Positions 25,485 through 35,205 of a stretch of 64,000 bases of DNA are shown piece by piece (within the stretch, counting starts at the first letter, position 1; each line of letters begins with the position of its first letter). The notes under the pieces are model-generated. The model did not search any database. It worked only from the letters and a program-made list of their open reading frames with translations, and was not told the DNA's origin. The position numbers and the translations under genes are program-made. The DNA is from Streptomyces sp. YS415 (GTDB lineage Bacteria > Actinomycetota > Actinomycetes > Streptomycetales > Streptomycetaceae). The stretch is taken from NCBI RefSeq assembly GCF_023544665.1, contig NZ_JAMJFL010000004.1, forward strand, positions 62,001 through 126,000. Reading direction: 5' to 3'.

Positions 25485-26207
25485 TCACCCGTACGAGGGC
25501 GGAGAGCTCCAGCGCCCTCCCTGGGTGGCGTCACCGCCGTCACCCGCCGCCGCGGACTCCCGCCGCTCCACGGCCCAGCGCCGCCACGCGAGGGCGAAGC
25601 CGATGCCCGCCAGCAGTGCGGGAAGCGACAATTCCACGGTCAGTGACGCCAGCCAGTCGGGGTTCATCCGCCGTGTCATGCCGCTGGTGTACTGGCAGGT
25701 CGCCTGGGGCGGGAAGAAGCTGTACTCCAGTGTCCTGAGGGCGTGCTCTCCCCACTCCCCGCCCGCCGAGCAGACCGATGACGGTCCCGCGAACAGCTGC
25801 CACCCGGCCAGCGCGTAGCACATGACGAACACCGAGCCGGTCACGAAGAGCGCCGTCCCCGTGCGGCGGAGCTTCTCCGTTCGCGTCCTCGGCACGACCA
25901 GATCACTGCCGAGCGGCGGCTCGCAGCACTCCGCGATCAGCGCCACGAACAGGCAGACGACCATCACCAGCAGACAGCCCCAGAGCAGTACGCCCAGCAC
26001 TCCCCGGCCACCGATCGAGGCGACGTCGCCGTGCTGGAACTCGCAGATCGTCGCCGGCGGAAAGGCCTGGTCCCGCGTCCGCAGGAGCTCGCCCGGCCCG
26101 GTCGTCAGGCCTTGCATGCACCGCTCGTCGAACTCGATCATGCCGAACAGGGCGACGGCCGAGCCGACGATCAGAGCGCCGAAGGAGATCGCCGCCGCTG
26201 CCCACAA
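25485..26207 (-). CDS. Four-helix membrane protein, unknown function
   Basis: A hypothetical integral membrane protein of about 240 residues. Helices lie near AAAAISFGALIVGSAVALFGMI, VLGVLLWGCLLVMVVCLFVALIA, GTALFVTGSVFVMCYALAGWQLF and LSLPALLAGIGFALAWRR. The two extracytoplasmic loops each carry cysteines (RCMQG...ICEF; VCSAG...TCQY), a repeated layout suggesting an internal duplication and disulfides. The only available upstream start is TTG 26207 with a weak ribosome binding site, so the N-terminus is uncertain. Confidence 0.6.
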   Translation of the reverse strand: MWAAAAISFGALIVGSAVALFGMIEFDERCMQGLTTGPGELLRTRDQAFPPATICEFQHGDVASIGGRGVLGVLLWGCLLVMVVCLFVALIAECCEPPLGSDLVVPRTRTEKLRRTGTALFVTGSVFVMCYALAGWQLFAGPSSVCSAGGEWGEHALRTLEYSFFPPQATCQYTSGMTRRMNPDWLASLTVELSLPALLAGIGFALAWRRWAVERRESAAAGDGGDATQGGRWSSPPSYG

Positions 26208-26247
26208 GCCACCCGTCCGATAGCCGCCGAAGGACGGCCGCCGGGGC

Positions 26248-27087
26248 TCACCGGTGCTGGGCAGATGTCACCTCCACGGAGAGGTCGTTGTCGACCGTGT
26301 AGTACGGGCGCACGGCGACGCCGGCGACCGCGGCCGACGGGTACACGAAGATTTCCTTGCGCTCCGCCAGGTCGTCCAGCAGACGGCCGATACGGGCGGT
26401 GGCTCCCGCGCCGGATCCAGGGTGCACGCTGAGGTCCCAGACGCGGTCGCCGACGGCATCGGCCGCGACCAGCTCCGCGTAGTCCACGGTGAAGGAGAAC
26501 TGCCGGGAACCGCTGTCGACCTGCGGCTCACGGGTCAGTACAGCGCCCTTGGCGCCCCTCGCACGCAGGCGTACGACGGCACCGGCCTCCAGCGCGGCAC
26601 CGTGCATCCGCGCCGTGACCGTCATCGACCCGTCCGTCACGGCCATGCGCTCGACCTCGGCATGCGCGGTGCGCAACCACGCCCGTACCGCGAGATAGCC
26701 GTCCTTGGTGGGGTACGGCACCCGCACCGCCACCGGCGAGGGCCGGTCCAGGGTGTGCCCGTCGACCAGGGCCCGCACGTCCCGCAGGCCGGGACGCAGT
26801 CGCTGACGCGGCGCTCCCGGTTCGGGCAGGAGGTACACGTCCCAGCGTCCCTCGGCAAGGGCGGGCCGCGGTTCCAGGACGGCGCGCCAGGTGCCGTCGT
26901 CCACCGCTTCGACATCGAGGACGTGAACGGTTTCCTCGGTCTGTCCCTTCTTCGGACGCAACCGCAGCAGCACCTGGGGCCCTGGCGCGGCAAGGGCGGG
27001 GAGGCGGAAGGTGAGGCGGCCGTCCGCGTCGGCCGTGCAGTGGACACGGAGCTGCGTGTCCTGTGTCGTGTCGGGTTCCGGGTTCAT
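26248..27087 (-). CDS. Unknown protein coupled to the glycosyltransferase
   Basis: A 279-residue soluble protein of beta-sandwich character, with strands such as GRLTFRLPAL, QVLLRLRPKKG, RWDVYLLPEPG and QFSFTVDYAEL. Its ATG overlaps the stop of the glycosyltransferase gene (ATGA), so the two are translationally coupled. No signal peptide, membrane helix or catalytic motif is seen. A carbohydrate-binding or assembly role for the product of the neighbour is inferred from linkage only. Confidence 0.7.
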   Translation of the reverse strand: MNPEPDTTQDTQLRVHCTADADGRLTFRLPALAAPGPQVLLRLRPKKGQTEETVHVLDVEAVDDGTWRAVLEPRPALAEGRWDVYLLPEPGAPRQRLRPGLRDVRALVDGHTLDRPSPVAVRVPYPTKDGYLAVRAWLRTAHAEVERMAVTDGSMTVTARMHGAALEAGAVVRLRARGAKGAVLTREPQVDSGSRQFSFTVDYAELVAADAVGDRVWDLSVHPGSGAGATARIGRLLDDLAERKEIFVYPSAAVAGVAVRPYYTVDNDLSVEVTSAQHR

Positions 27088-28349
27088 CGCTGTCCTCTCC
27101 GTACGGCGCGCAGCGCACTGCCGGCCGCGGCATGGGCGGCGTCGCGCGCGGCGAAGCCCCGGCTGACCAGGGTGCGATGGAGCCGGTCGCGTTCCGGGGC
27201 GACCGGTCGCCCGGCCAATCTCGCCGATATCGCCTCGTCGATGAGGCGTTCGGCCTGCTCCACGACGGGCCCCGGGGCGAAGCGCCGGGCGTTCTGGACG
27301 GCCGTGCGGCCCATGCGCCGGCGCCGCTCGTCGTCACCGACGAGTTCCAGCAGGGCGTCACCCAGCGCCGCGCTGTCCCCGACCGGCACCAGCCGGCCGT
27401 CCTCCCCGTCCTTGATGATCTCGCCGGGGCCGTAGGGGCAGTCGGTGCTCACCACGGGGAGACCGCAGCGCATCGCCTCGACGAGGGTCATGCCGAACGG
27501 CTCGAAGTTGGACGCGGCAGCGCCGATCGAGCCCTTGACCCACTCCGCCTCCATCGGGGCCGCGGCACCCATGAGGAAGACGTTGTCGTACAGGCCCAGG
27601 CGCTGGATGAGCCCGCGCAGCCGGTCCCGCTCCTCCCCCTTGCCATAGATCCGCAGCTGCCAGTCGGGGTGCTCGGCGGCCACCCGGGCGAATGCCTCCA
27701 CGAGGAGGTCGTAACGTTTCACCGGGACCAGCCGCCCGGCCGCGACCACCACTTTGGCGCGGCCGTCCGCGGCGGGCAGGACGGGGTCGGGGACGCTGTT
27801 GGGCAGCGCCTCCACCAGGACGCCGGGCAACCGCATCTTGCGCCGGTAGGCGGCGGCGTCCGCCTCCGTGACCGTGGTGAGCACGTCCAGCCCCCGGTAG
27901 GCCCGGCGCAGCGCGGTGCGCAGCGCCGGCGGGTGGTTGTCGAGGGTGAGGTGCTCCTGCCCGACGCGGACGACATGGGGCGGGGCCTGGGACGCCAGGT
28001 GCACGTTGAGCCCGGGACGGGTGCCGATGACCACGTCGGCATCCGTTCCTTCCAGCCACTCGGCGATGCGCCGGTCGGTCAGCTCGCTGTACTGCTGGTA
28101 GCGGTACTCGGCGGCGGGGAACACGCGCGCGGGTCTCAGATGCAGCGGATCGTCCTTCTCCGTCCGCAGGTCGACCAGCGGTCGCAGGGACACTCTCGGA
28201 TCCACGGTGAAATTCGGGCGTTCCCGATGCCGTAACACCGAAACGACCTCCACGTCGTGGCGGGCGGCCAGTGCCTGGGCCAGATTGAGGGTCGTGGTGA
28301 TCGTGCCTCCGATGCCGTAGGCGTTGTGGATCAGAAAAGAGATCTTCAT
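27084..28349 (-). CDS. Glycosyltransferase family 4
   Basis: A 421-residue GT-B fold retaining glycosyltransferase. The acceptor-side N-domain starts ISFLIHNAYGIGGT (GG loop). The donor domain begins VVVAAGRLVPVKRYDLLVEAF and contains the E-x7-E motif EPFGMTLVE followed by GLPVVSTDCPYGP. It transfers an activated sugar to an unknown acceptor, probably a cell-wall polymer or glycolipid at the cytoplasmic face. GGAGAGG lies about 13 nt before the ATG. It diverges from the kinase gene. Confidence 0.92.
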   Translation of the reverse strand: MKISFLIHNAYGIGGTITTTLNLAQALAARHDVEVVSVLRHRERPNFTVDPRVSLRPLVDLRTEKDDPLHLRPARVFPAAEYRYQQYSELTDRRIAEWLEGTDADVVIGTRPGLNVHLASQAPPHVVRVGQEHLTLDNHPPALRTALRRAYRGLDVLTTVTEADAAAYRRKMRLPGVLVEALPNSVPDPVLPAADGRAKVVVAAGRLVPVKRYDLLVEAFARVAAEHPDWQLRIYGKGEERDRLRGLIQRLGLYDNVFLMGAAAPMEAEWVKGSIGAAASNFEPFGMTLVEAMRCGLPVVSTDCPYGPGEIIKDGEDGRLVPVGDSAALGDALLELVGDDERRRRMGRTAVQNARRFAPGPVVEQAERLIDEAISARLAGRPVAPERDRLHRTLVSRGFAARDAAHAAAGSALRAVRRGQR

Positions 28350-28554
28350 GGCGGACTAGACCTCTCCAACCCCCGTTCCGTTGCCTGCTGTTATCGGTTT
28401 GTTCCCTTTCCGATCATGATTCCCGGCTGTGTCACGGTCCGGGTACGTCTCACCGTTGCGTCTGGTCACGCAACCGCTCTGGCCGAAAATGTGTCTCTGA
28501 GCGCATGGCCCGTCATTGCGGAGCGGGTGAGGGCTCCGCCACTTGGGGGATGCG

Positions 28555-30198
28555 ATGAGCACATGGGAAGTGCCCGGCTACACCGATTCGCTCGAACTGG
28601 GCTCGGGAGCGAGCGGGCGGGTCGTCCTGGCCGTCCATGAGGAGACCGGTGTCCCGGTCGCGGTGAAGTACCTCAGCGAGTCGCTGCTCACCCGGCCCGG
28701 CTTCGTGTACGGCTTCCGCGCCGAGGCACGCCTGCTCGGCGGCCTGGAGAGCCCCTACGTCACCGGTCTGTACGAGTACGTGGAGAGCCCGCACGGCGCC
28801 GCCATCGTGATGGAGCTGGTGGACGGCGTCTCCCTGCGGACCCTGCTGACCCGCCACGGCCCGCTCGACCCGGAAGCCGCGCTCGTCATCCTCAAGGGTT
28901 CGCTGCTCGGCCTGGCCGACGCCCACCGTGTCGGAGTCGTCCACCGCGACTACAAGCCGGAGAACGTCCTGGTCGTGCCGGACGGATCCTCCAAGCTCGT
29001 CGACTTCGGGATCGCGGTGGACTCGGGCACCAGCGCGGGCGTGGCGGGCACCCCGTCCTACATGTCCCCCGAGCAGTGGACCGGCGCGCCCGCCTCGCCC
29101 GCCGCCGACGTCTACGCCGCCACGGCCACCTTCTTCGAGTGCCTGACGGGCCGCAGGCCCTTCTCCGGCGGCAACGTCGCCGAACTGGCGTTGCAGCACG
29201 TCGAGGCGCCTGTCCCTGACGAGGAGGCGCCCGAGGCCGTACGGGAGCTCGTCCGCCGCGGTCTGGCCAAGGACCCGGCGCAACGGCCCGCGCAGGCAGC
29301 GGAGTTCGTCACGGAACTGGAGGCGGTCGCCGGCACCGCCTACGGGCCCGACTGGGAGGAACGGGGCCGGGGACGGCTCGCCGCCCTGGTGGCGCTGCTG
29401 CCCCTGCTGCTGCCGTCCGGCCGGGGGGCGCCTCGCACGACCACGGACACCGCGCGCACGATCCTGCCCCGGCAGGGCCCGGGCCCCGTCCCCGCCCGGT
29501 CCTGGATGCCCGACCGCCCCGGCATGCTGGTGTCGGTCGCCGCGGTCGTCCTCGGAGCGCTTCTGGCCTACGGCACCCCGTTCGCCCCCGACACCGCGGC
29601 ACAGCAGGCGGCGGAGGCCCTGGCCACGACCAGCGCCCGGTCCGACGCGGAACCGGCGGGGACCACCGCGCCGGCCTCGTCCGCCTCCCCCGCCTCGACC
29701 TCCAGCACGTCGGAGAGCCCGTCGGCCTCGGCCGACCCGTCGCCCTCGGACCCTGCGGCCACCGAGAGCGAGGAACCCCCCGCGGCCGGAGGCGAGGGGA
29801 CGACGCCACCGCCCACGGGCACCGAGAGCACGGCGGCCCCCACGACCGCCCCTCCCCCGACCCCGGCCGCGCCCGCCGTCAAGGCCGTCTCGGTGTCCGG
29901 CTTCAGTCAGACGGGCCCCACGACCGCCACCGCCACCCTCAACGTCACCACGGACGGCACCGGGCCCATCTCCGTCACGGTCTCGTGGTCCACGAGCGAC
30001 ACCGGCGGACAGCCCGGCCCCGCCGACGGAGCGCCGCAGACCTTCACGCGCAGCGGATCCACCAGCTACGCGATCACCGTCGCCCACACGTTCCAGAACA
30101 CCGGCTGCTACTGGACCGTCCAAGCCGCCACCGACCCCGGCGCCGCCGGCGGTGCCGCCTCCCAGCAGCTCCTGACCAGGCGGTGCGACATCCGATGA
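28555..30198 (+). CDS. Membrane Ser/Thr protein kinase with extracellular Ig-like domain
   Basis: A 547-residue PASTA-less PknB-type kinase. The ATP-binding Lys is Lys38 (VAVKYL), the catalytic loop HRDYKPEN has Asp132, and DFG starts at Asp150. A hydrophobic stretch at 274-287 and a clear membrane helix at about 323-342 follow. The outside part is a long Ser/Thr/Pro-rich stalk (about 345-440) and a C-terminal beta domain with cysteines. ATG 28555 follows GGGGGA. It overlaps the next gene as ATGA. The external domain presumably senses a wall or small-molecule signal. Confidence 0.88.
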   Translation: MSTWEVPGYTDSLELGSGASGRVVLAVHEETGVPVAVKYLSESLLTRPGFVYGFRAEARLLGGLESPYVTGLYEYVESPHGAAIVMELVDGVSLRTLLTRHGPLDPEAALVILKGSLLGLADAHRVGVVHRDYKPENVLVVPDGSSKLVDFGIAVDSGTSAGVAGTPSYMSPEQWTGAPASPAADVYAATATFFECLTGRRPFSGGNVAELALQHVEAPVPDEEAPEAVRELVRRGLAKDPAQRPAQAAEFVTELEAVAGTAYGPDWEERGRGRLAALVALLPLLLPSGRGAPRTTTDTARTILPRQGPGPVPARSWMPDRPGMLVSVAAVVLGALLAYGTPFAPDTAAQQAAEALATTSARSDAEPAGTTAPASSASPASTSSTSESPSASADPSPSDPAATESEEPPAAGGEGTTPPPTGTESTAAPTTAPPPTPAAPAVKAVSVSGFSQTGPTTATATLNVTTDGTGPISVTVSWSTSDTGGQPGPADGAPQTFTRSGSTSYAITVAHTFQNTGCYWTVQAATDPGAAGGAASQQLLTRRCDIR

Positions 30199-30863
30199 CC
30201 GCTCACCACGACCGCACCCCCGCACGGACCGAGGACCGCGAGGAACCGACGCAGGTCCCCGCGTCGGCCGAGTACAGCGCCACCGTGCTGGCCAGCCACT
30301 GGGTGCAGGGACCGGCCTCCGACGCCACGCTCGTCGAGGAGACCCGGGCGGCGCCCGCACCCGACCGCGTCGACGGCACCGTGCTGCGCTTCGGCCCGGG
30401 CGTCACCGCCGCCGTCGCACACCGCACCCACGTCACCCTCCCGACGATGACCGCACCCCCGGCGCCCCCGCGCCGCCCGTGGCGCAGACACGCGCTGCCC
30501 GCGCTGGTGCTGGTCTGCGTCCTGGCGTTCCTCGCCTGGCAGCGCCTCGGGCCGTCCGTCGAGGTGAGCACGGTCGCCGTCACGGCACGGCCGACGGTTC
30601 TGGAGTGCGAGCAGACGGCGGACATCGTGGGCGTGGTGACGACGAACGGCAGGCCCGGCACGCTCTCCTACCGCTGGACCCGAAGCGACGGCACCACCTC
30701 CGGCGTCCTGCGCGAAGTGATGGTCCGGGACCAGAAGCAGGCACGCCTGCACCTGAGATGGACCTTCCAGGGCGAGGGCCACCGCACGGCGCGGGCCGAC
30801 CTGCAGATCCTCTCGCCGACCGGCAGAACGGTCACGGCTCAGTTCACGTACGCCTGTCCCTGA
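30195..30863 (+). CDS. Kinase-linked membrane protein with matching ectodomain
   Basis: A 222-residue single-pass protein. An acidic cytoplasmic part (1-95) has several Thr/Ser-rich segments that could be kinase substrates. A basic stop (PPRRPWRRH) precedes one membrane helix (ALPALVLVCVLAFLAW). The outside domain has two cysteines and a pattern (LSYRWTRSDG... LHLRWTFQGEGHRTA) like the C-terminal domain of the upstream kinase. The gene overlaps the kinase by 4 nt. I infer that the two proteins form or share one receptor module. Confidence 0.75.
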   Translation: MTAHHDRTPARTEDREEPTQVPASAEYSATVLASHWVQGPASDATLVEETRAAPAPDRVDGTVLRFGPGVTAAVAHRTHVTLPTMTAPPAPPRRPWRRHALPALVLVCVLAFLAWQRLGPSVEVSTVAVTARPTVLECEQTADIVGVVTTNGRPGTLSYRWTRSDGTTSGVLREVMVRDQKQARLHLRWTFQGEGHRTARADLQILSPTGRTVTAQFTYACP

Positions 30864-30878
30864 CGGTTCGGCGACGGC

Positions 30879-31337
30879 TCAGCCGGCGGGAATCGCCGAC
30901 TCGGCCGCTGCTTTGATCCGGGCACCGAACGCCGGGGCATCCTTGCGGGCGGCGGCGAGCGCCAGGCCGACGAGGAGCTTGCCCAGGCCATGGCCTTCCA
31001 GGACGTTGAAGATACGCAGCCGGGTCCGGCCGTCGGGCAGGGGCTCCAGGTCGTAACCGCCCTCGCTCGCGGTCACGCTGTTCTTCGACACCTCGGCCCA
31101 CCGGATCAGTCCGGGGGCTTCGAGCGCGGTGATGCGGAACTCCCGTGCCGTCTTCATCCCGGCGTCCTTGACGGTGCTGCGGAAGACCGTCCCCACGGCC
31201 GTCGGCGCGTCGGGCACCCTTTCGATCTTCTGCACCCGGGGGCTGAACTGGGGATCGTTGCGTCCGTCGGCGAGATACTCGAACACCGCCTCGACGGGCC
31301 GGTCGATCTCCACGGTCGCTTCGAACGTTCCTGACAT
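30879..31337 (-). CDS. SRPBCC-family protein
   Basis: A 152-residue START-like/polyketide-cyclase-type helix-grip protein. It begins FEATVEIDRPVEAVFEYLAD, the standard opening of the family, with a central beta sheet and the C-terminal long helix. Such proteins bind hydrophobic ligands in the cytosol; function is open. The ATG has GAGGAGC 4 nt upstream. It faces the kinase-partner gene convergently. Confidence 0.88.
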   Translation of the reverse strand: MSGTFEATVEIDRPVEAVFEYLADGRNDPQFSPRVQKIERVPDAPTAVGTVFRSTVKDAGMKTAREFRITALEAPGLIRWAEVSKNSVTASEGGYDLEPLPDGRTRLRIFNVLEGHGLGKLLVGLALAAARKDAPAFGARIKAAAESAIPAG

Positions 31338-31539
31338 GAGCGCTCCTCGGTCACTTCAGCCCTGCGGTGTCCGCGACGCGGTTCGAAGGAACGTGTCGGA
31401 CCGCCCGACTGCCTCAGCGGGACCCTACGGGACCGGCCGGTCTCCCGCGAGCGTGACGCCGGTTGGGACCACCGCCCGGCGCGTGCGGTGCGGTGGGCGC
31501 TAGGCTTCGCGCGGCACGGATACGACGGGGGCGGCACGT

Positions 31540-33615
31540 ATGAAGTCCGAGGAGACACCGCGGTGGGCGTCGGCCCTCGACGCGGTCGTGGTGTACGCGC
31601 AGGGCGCCATGTGCAGCCGGCGGGCGCGGGGTTCCGTGCCGCCGGACGGGCGGGTACGGGTGACGGGACTGCCTCGCTCGCTGGACCCGGGGTCGCTGCG
31701 CGCCCGCGTGCTCGGCGACAGCGCGGTGCGGGTCACCGAGGTACGGGGGGAGGTGGACGCCGAGCCGTCCGCCACCGGCTCCTCCCACGCGTTGCGGCAC
31801 GAAGTGGAGCGGCTGCGCGACGCCCACGGCGCGGTGCAGGGGCGCCGCGACCGGGTGCTCGCGCGCATCGCGGAGGTCACGGACCTGCGCCCGGTTCCGC
31901 CGCCGCGCAAGCGTGAGGACCCGCACCGCCGCACGCCCGCCGAAGCGTGGCTGACCCTCGCCGACTTCGTGGACGAACGGCTGACGGCCCTGCACGACCG
32001 CCTCGCCGAACTGGAGACGGAGCTGGACCGCCTCGACCACGAACTCACCGTCGCCGCCGACCGCCTGGCCCGGGCCTCCACCGACGCCCCCTCCGCCCAC
32101 GTCCGGACCACGGTCTGCGCCGTCCTGACCCTGGACGGGTCCGGTGAGGTGGAACTGGAGCTGGAGTACGGCGTTCCGGGTGCCGTCTGGGTCCCGGCCT
32201 ACCGGCTGGCCTACCGTCAGAGCGCCGACAGCGGCAGCCTGGTGCTGCGTGCCTCGGTCGCACAGCGCACCGGGGAGGACTGGACCGGGGTGCGCATCGC
32301 CCTGGCCACCGCCGATCTGCGGCGCCGCACCGACCTGCCCAAGCTGCGCTCGCTGCGCATCGGCCGCCGTCAGCCCGTACCCGCGCCGTCCGGCTGGCGC
32401 GAACCGCCGACGGGCCTGGGCGACCTGTTCACCGGGTACGACTCGGCGGGCCCGCGCCCTCAGCCGCGTACGAGCCCCGCGTCCCCGATCGCCGTCGGCG
32501 GTCCCGTCCCGCCTCCCCTCCCCGCGCCCCCGGCCTACAGCGGAGCACCCGCACGGCCCGGCGAACCGGGCAGCGCCCGCGGGGCGCAGGCCGACGGGCC
32601 CGACCGCTCCACGGCCTACGGGCAGGCCCCACCGCAGCCACTCGCCCGCCCCCGAGGCAGAGCGGGCGGCGCACCGGCCCCCGCTCTCGCCGCCATGGCA
32701 CCGGCCGCCGGAGGACCCCCGCCGCCACCAGCACCCTCCGGCCCGATCGCCCCGCCGCCCCCCGCGCCGGTGACCGGTCCGCCGCGCCCCAGCGGCGACG
32801 AACTCGACTACGCCGCGCTCCACCTCAGCGGCCCCGACGAGCCCGCCGCGCGCCGGGGCCGGCTGTTCCCCGACGCACCGTTCGACCCGGTGGCCGTCGA
32901 ACACCGCCGCCGCGCCGAGGCGGTGGCCTCGCTGCCGCTGCCCGGGCACGCGGTACGCCCCCGGGAGTCGGCGGGTTCCTTCGACCACCGGTACGACGCC
33001 GTCGCCCGCGCGGACATCCCCTCGGACGGCACCTGGCACACCGTCACCATCAGCGAGATCCCGGTCGGTCTGCGGACCGAGTACCTGTGCGTGCCGTCCG
33101 CGGAGCAGCGGGTGTACGGGACCCTCGTCCTGTCCAACGCCACCGACCAGGCGCTGCTGGCCGGTCCGGTGGAGGTCACCGTCGACGACGACTTCCTGCT
33201 GACCGCCGCGCTGCCCACGCTCGCCCCCGGCGGTGTCCGCCGGATGGGCCTCGGACCCGCCGAGGGCGTCCAGGTCACCCGGCGCACCCACCTCAACGAG
33301 TCCACGGCGGGCCTGCGCAACAACGTCACCGTGCTCGAGCACCGCGTCCAGGTGGACCTGGCCAACCGGCTCGCCCGGCCCGTCTCCGTCGAGGTCCGCG
33401 AACAGGTGCCGGTCACCTCCGATCCCGATGTGCGCATCGACGAACGGGCCGACTGGACGGTGCCCGACGACGGCGCGGGGCCCGATCACCATGCCCCCGG
33501 CACCCGCGTGTGGCGTGTCGACCTGCCGCCCGGCGGCACCGTCGCGCTGCACGGCGGCTACGACATCCGTATTCCGGCCGCGAAGGCTCTGGTCGGCGGC
33601 AACCGCAGGAGCTGA
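31540..33615 (+). CDS. DUF4139 domain protein (mucoidy-inhibitor-like), long paralogue
   Basis: A 691-residue protein. The N-terminal segment (VVVYAQGAMCSRRARGSV) matches DUF4140. Two coiled coils follow (about 85-110 and 150-185), then a beta domain, a proline/alanine-rich linker (about 300-420), and a C-terminal DUF4139 beta-sandwich. There is no signal peptide or membrane helix. It is the first gene of a likely operon, 8 nt before its shorter paralogue. The biochemical role of this family is unknown to me. Confidence 0.8.
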   Translation: MKSEETPRWASALDAVVVYAQGAMCSRRARGSVPPDGRVRVTGLPRSLDPGSLRARVLGDSAVRVTEVRGEVDAEPSATGSSHALRHEVERLRDAHGAVQGRRDRVLARIAEVTDLRPVPPPRKREDPHRRTPAEAWLTLADFVDERLTALHDRLAELETELDRLDHELTVAADRLARASTDAPSAHVRTTVCAVLTLDGSGEVELELEYGVPGAVWVPAYRLAYRQSADSGSLVLRASVAQRTGEDWTGVRIALATADLRRRTDLPKLRSLRIGRRQPVPAPSGWREPPTGLGDLFTGYDSAGPRPQPRTSPASPIAVGGPVPPPLPAPPAYSGAPARPGEPGSARGAQADGPDRSTAYGQAPPQPLARPRGRAGGAPAPALAAMAPAAGGPPPPPAPSGPIAPPPPAPVTGPPRPSGDELDYAALHLSGPDEPAARRGRLFPDAPFDPVAVEHRRRAEAVASLPLPGHAVRPRESAGSFDHRYDAVARADIPSDGTWHTVTISEIPVGLRTEYLCVPSAEQRVYGTLVLSNATDQALLAGPVEVTVDDDFLLTAALPTLAPGGVRRMGLGPAEGVQVTRRTHLNESTAGLRNNVTVLEHRVQVDLANRLARPVSVEVREQVPVTSDPDVRIDERADWTVPDDGAGPDHHAPGTRVWRVDLPPGGTVALHGGYDIRIPAAKALVGGNRRS

Positions 33616-33623
33616 CACACACC

Positions 33624-35183
33624 ATGCCCACGGATCCGGAACTGATCCCCGCCCCCGTCACCGCCGTCACCTGCCTGGAGGACCGCGCCCAGGTCGAACG
33701 CACCCTCGCCCTCGACCTGCGGGCCGGTGTGCAGCGGCTGCGGCTCGGGCCGGTCAGCGCCCTCGCCGTCGACCGCACCCTGCACGCCGAGCTGACCGCC
33801 GACCACCAGGCAACCGTCCTCGACGCCCGCATCGTGCGCGCCTGGACACCGCGCGGGCCCCTGCCCGCCGCCGACGACTCGGCGCTGCGCCTGCGCGTGC
33901 ACGCTCTGGAGGAGGAGCGCCGCACGCTGGAGCAGCGCACCGACCGGCTGCGCACCCGCCTGGACCTGCTGGGCCGGCTCGCCGCGGACCTCCTGCGCGA
34001 GATAGGCGAGGGAGCCGGAACCGGCGAGACGGACCCGACGCGCTGGAGCCGGGAACTGGACCGCGTGGACGACGAACGCGACACCCGCAGCGAGGAGTTG
34101 CGCACCGCGCAGGCCCGGCTGACGACGCTCGCCACCGAACTGCAGGAGACCGAGCACGCCATCCGTCTGTCCGAGCACCGGCCCGCCGAGCTGCTCGCCC
34201 ATGTCGAGCTGGCCGTACGGTCCGCGGCCGCGGGGCCGGCGCGGCTGCGGCTGACCCACCTCGTCCCCTGCGCGCTGTGGCGCCCCGCCTACCGGGCCGT
34301 GCTCGACGCGGACACCGTGACGCTGGAGACGGACGCCATGGTCTGGCAGCGCACCGGCGAGGACTGGTCCGACGTGGCCCTCACGCTGTCGACGGCCCGC
34401 TCCGCCGCGGCGAACGAACCACCGACCCTGGTCGAGGACCGGCTGACCCTGACCGACCGCTCCCCCGCCGAGCGGCGCACGGTCGAGGTGGAGGTGCGCG
34501 AACAGGAGATCGCCGACCTCGGCCCGGCCCCCGTGCTCGGCCTGCCCGGCGTGGACGACGGCGGTGAGACCCGGGTGCTGCGCTCCCCCGCACCCGTCTC
34601 CGTCCCGGCCGACGGACGCGCCCACCGCGTTCCGCTCTCCCGCGTCACGGCGCCCGCGCGCAGCGAGTACGCCTGCTCCCCCGAACTGTCCCCGCTGGTG
34701 ACCCAGGTGGTGCGGTTCGACAACTCCTCCGGGCACGCGCTGCTCGCCGGCCCCGTGGACCTGGTGCGCGGCAGCGGGTTCAGCGGCCGCGGCACCCTCG
34801 ATTTCACCGCTCCCGGCGGGCCCGTCGAGCTCGCGTTCGGCAGCCACGACGACTACCGGGTGGTGCGGTACGCTGAGGAGTCCCGCGACACCGCCACCAT
34901 GACCCAGCGGACCACGGTCACCCACACGGTGCGCCTGCACCTGTCCCGCTTCTCCGCTCCGGGAGCGGACGGCGAGCAGACCGTGGTGCTGCGGGAACGG
35001 ATCCCGGTCTCCGAGGTCTCGGCCGTGGACGTACGGCTGCGCAAGGAGGGCTGCTCCCCCGCCCCCCACGCGGTCGACGACGAGGGCATCGTCCGCTGGG
35101 ACATCGCCCTGCCGCCCGGCGCCCGCCGCACGGTCACCCTCGTGTACGAGGTCTCCGCGGGCGGCAAGGTCAGCGGGCTCTGA
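33624..35183 (+). CDS. DUF4139 domain protein, short paralogue
   Basis: A 519-residue paralogue of the upstream protein: TCLEDRAQVERTL at the N-terminus (DUF4140-like), a long coiled coil (about 92-190, rich in Arg/Glu/Leu heptads), and DUF4139 at the C-terminus (RQRTGEDWSD-type strand region, LPPGARRTVTLVYEV at the end). It lacks the proline-rich linker of its neighbour. The adjacent genes probably arose by duplication and their products may pair through the coiled coils. Confidence 0.8.
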   Translation: MPTDPELIPAPVTAVTCLEDRAQVERTLALDLRAGVQRLRLGPVSALAVDRTLHAELTADHQATVLDARIVRAWTPRGPLPAADDSALRLRVHALEEERRTLEQRTDRLRTRLDLLGRLAADLLREIGEGAGTGETDPTRWSRELDRVDDERDTRSEELRTAQARLTTLATELQETEHAIRLSEHRPAELLAHVELAVRSAAAGPARLRLTHLVPCALWRPAYRAVLDADTVTLETDAMVWQRTGEDWSDVALTLSTARSAAANEPPTLVEDRLTLTDRSPAERRTVEVEVREQEIADLGPAPVLGLPGVDDGGETRVLRSPAPVSVPADGRAHRVPLSRVTAPARSEYACSPELSPLVTQVVRFDNSSGHALLAGPVDLVRGSGFSGRGTLDFTAPGGPVELAFGSHDDYRVVRYAEESRDTATMTQRTTVTHTVRLHLSRFSAPGADGEQTVVLRERIPVSEVSAVDVRLRKEGCSPAPHAVDDEGIVRWDIALPPGARRTVTLVYEVSAGGKVSGL

Positions 35184-35205
35184 GGACGGGGCGGTGGAGG
35201 GCCAC

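Noticed and set aside
29600..29890. Possible short tandem repeats in the kinase gene
   Set aside because: This is the Ser/Thr/Pro-rich stalk encoded by similar codons, not an ordered repeat array.
28513..30360. Long - strand frame opposite the kinase gene
   Set aside because: Gly/Arg-rich shadow; the kinase motifs are unambiguous on the + strand.
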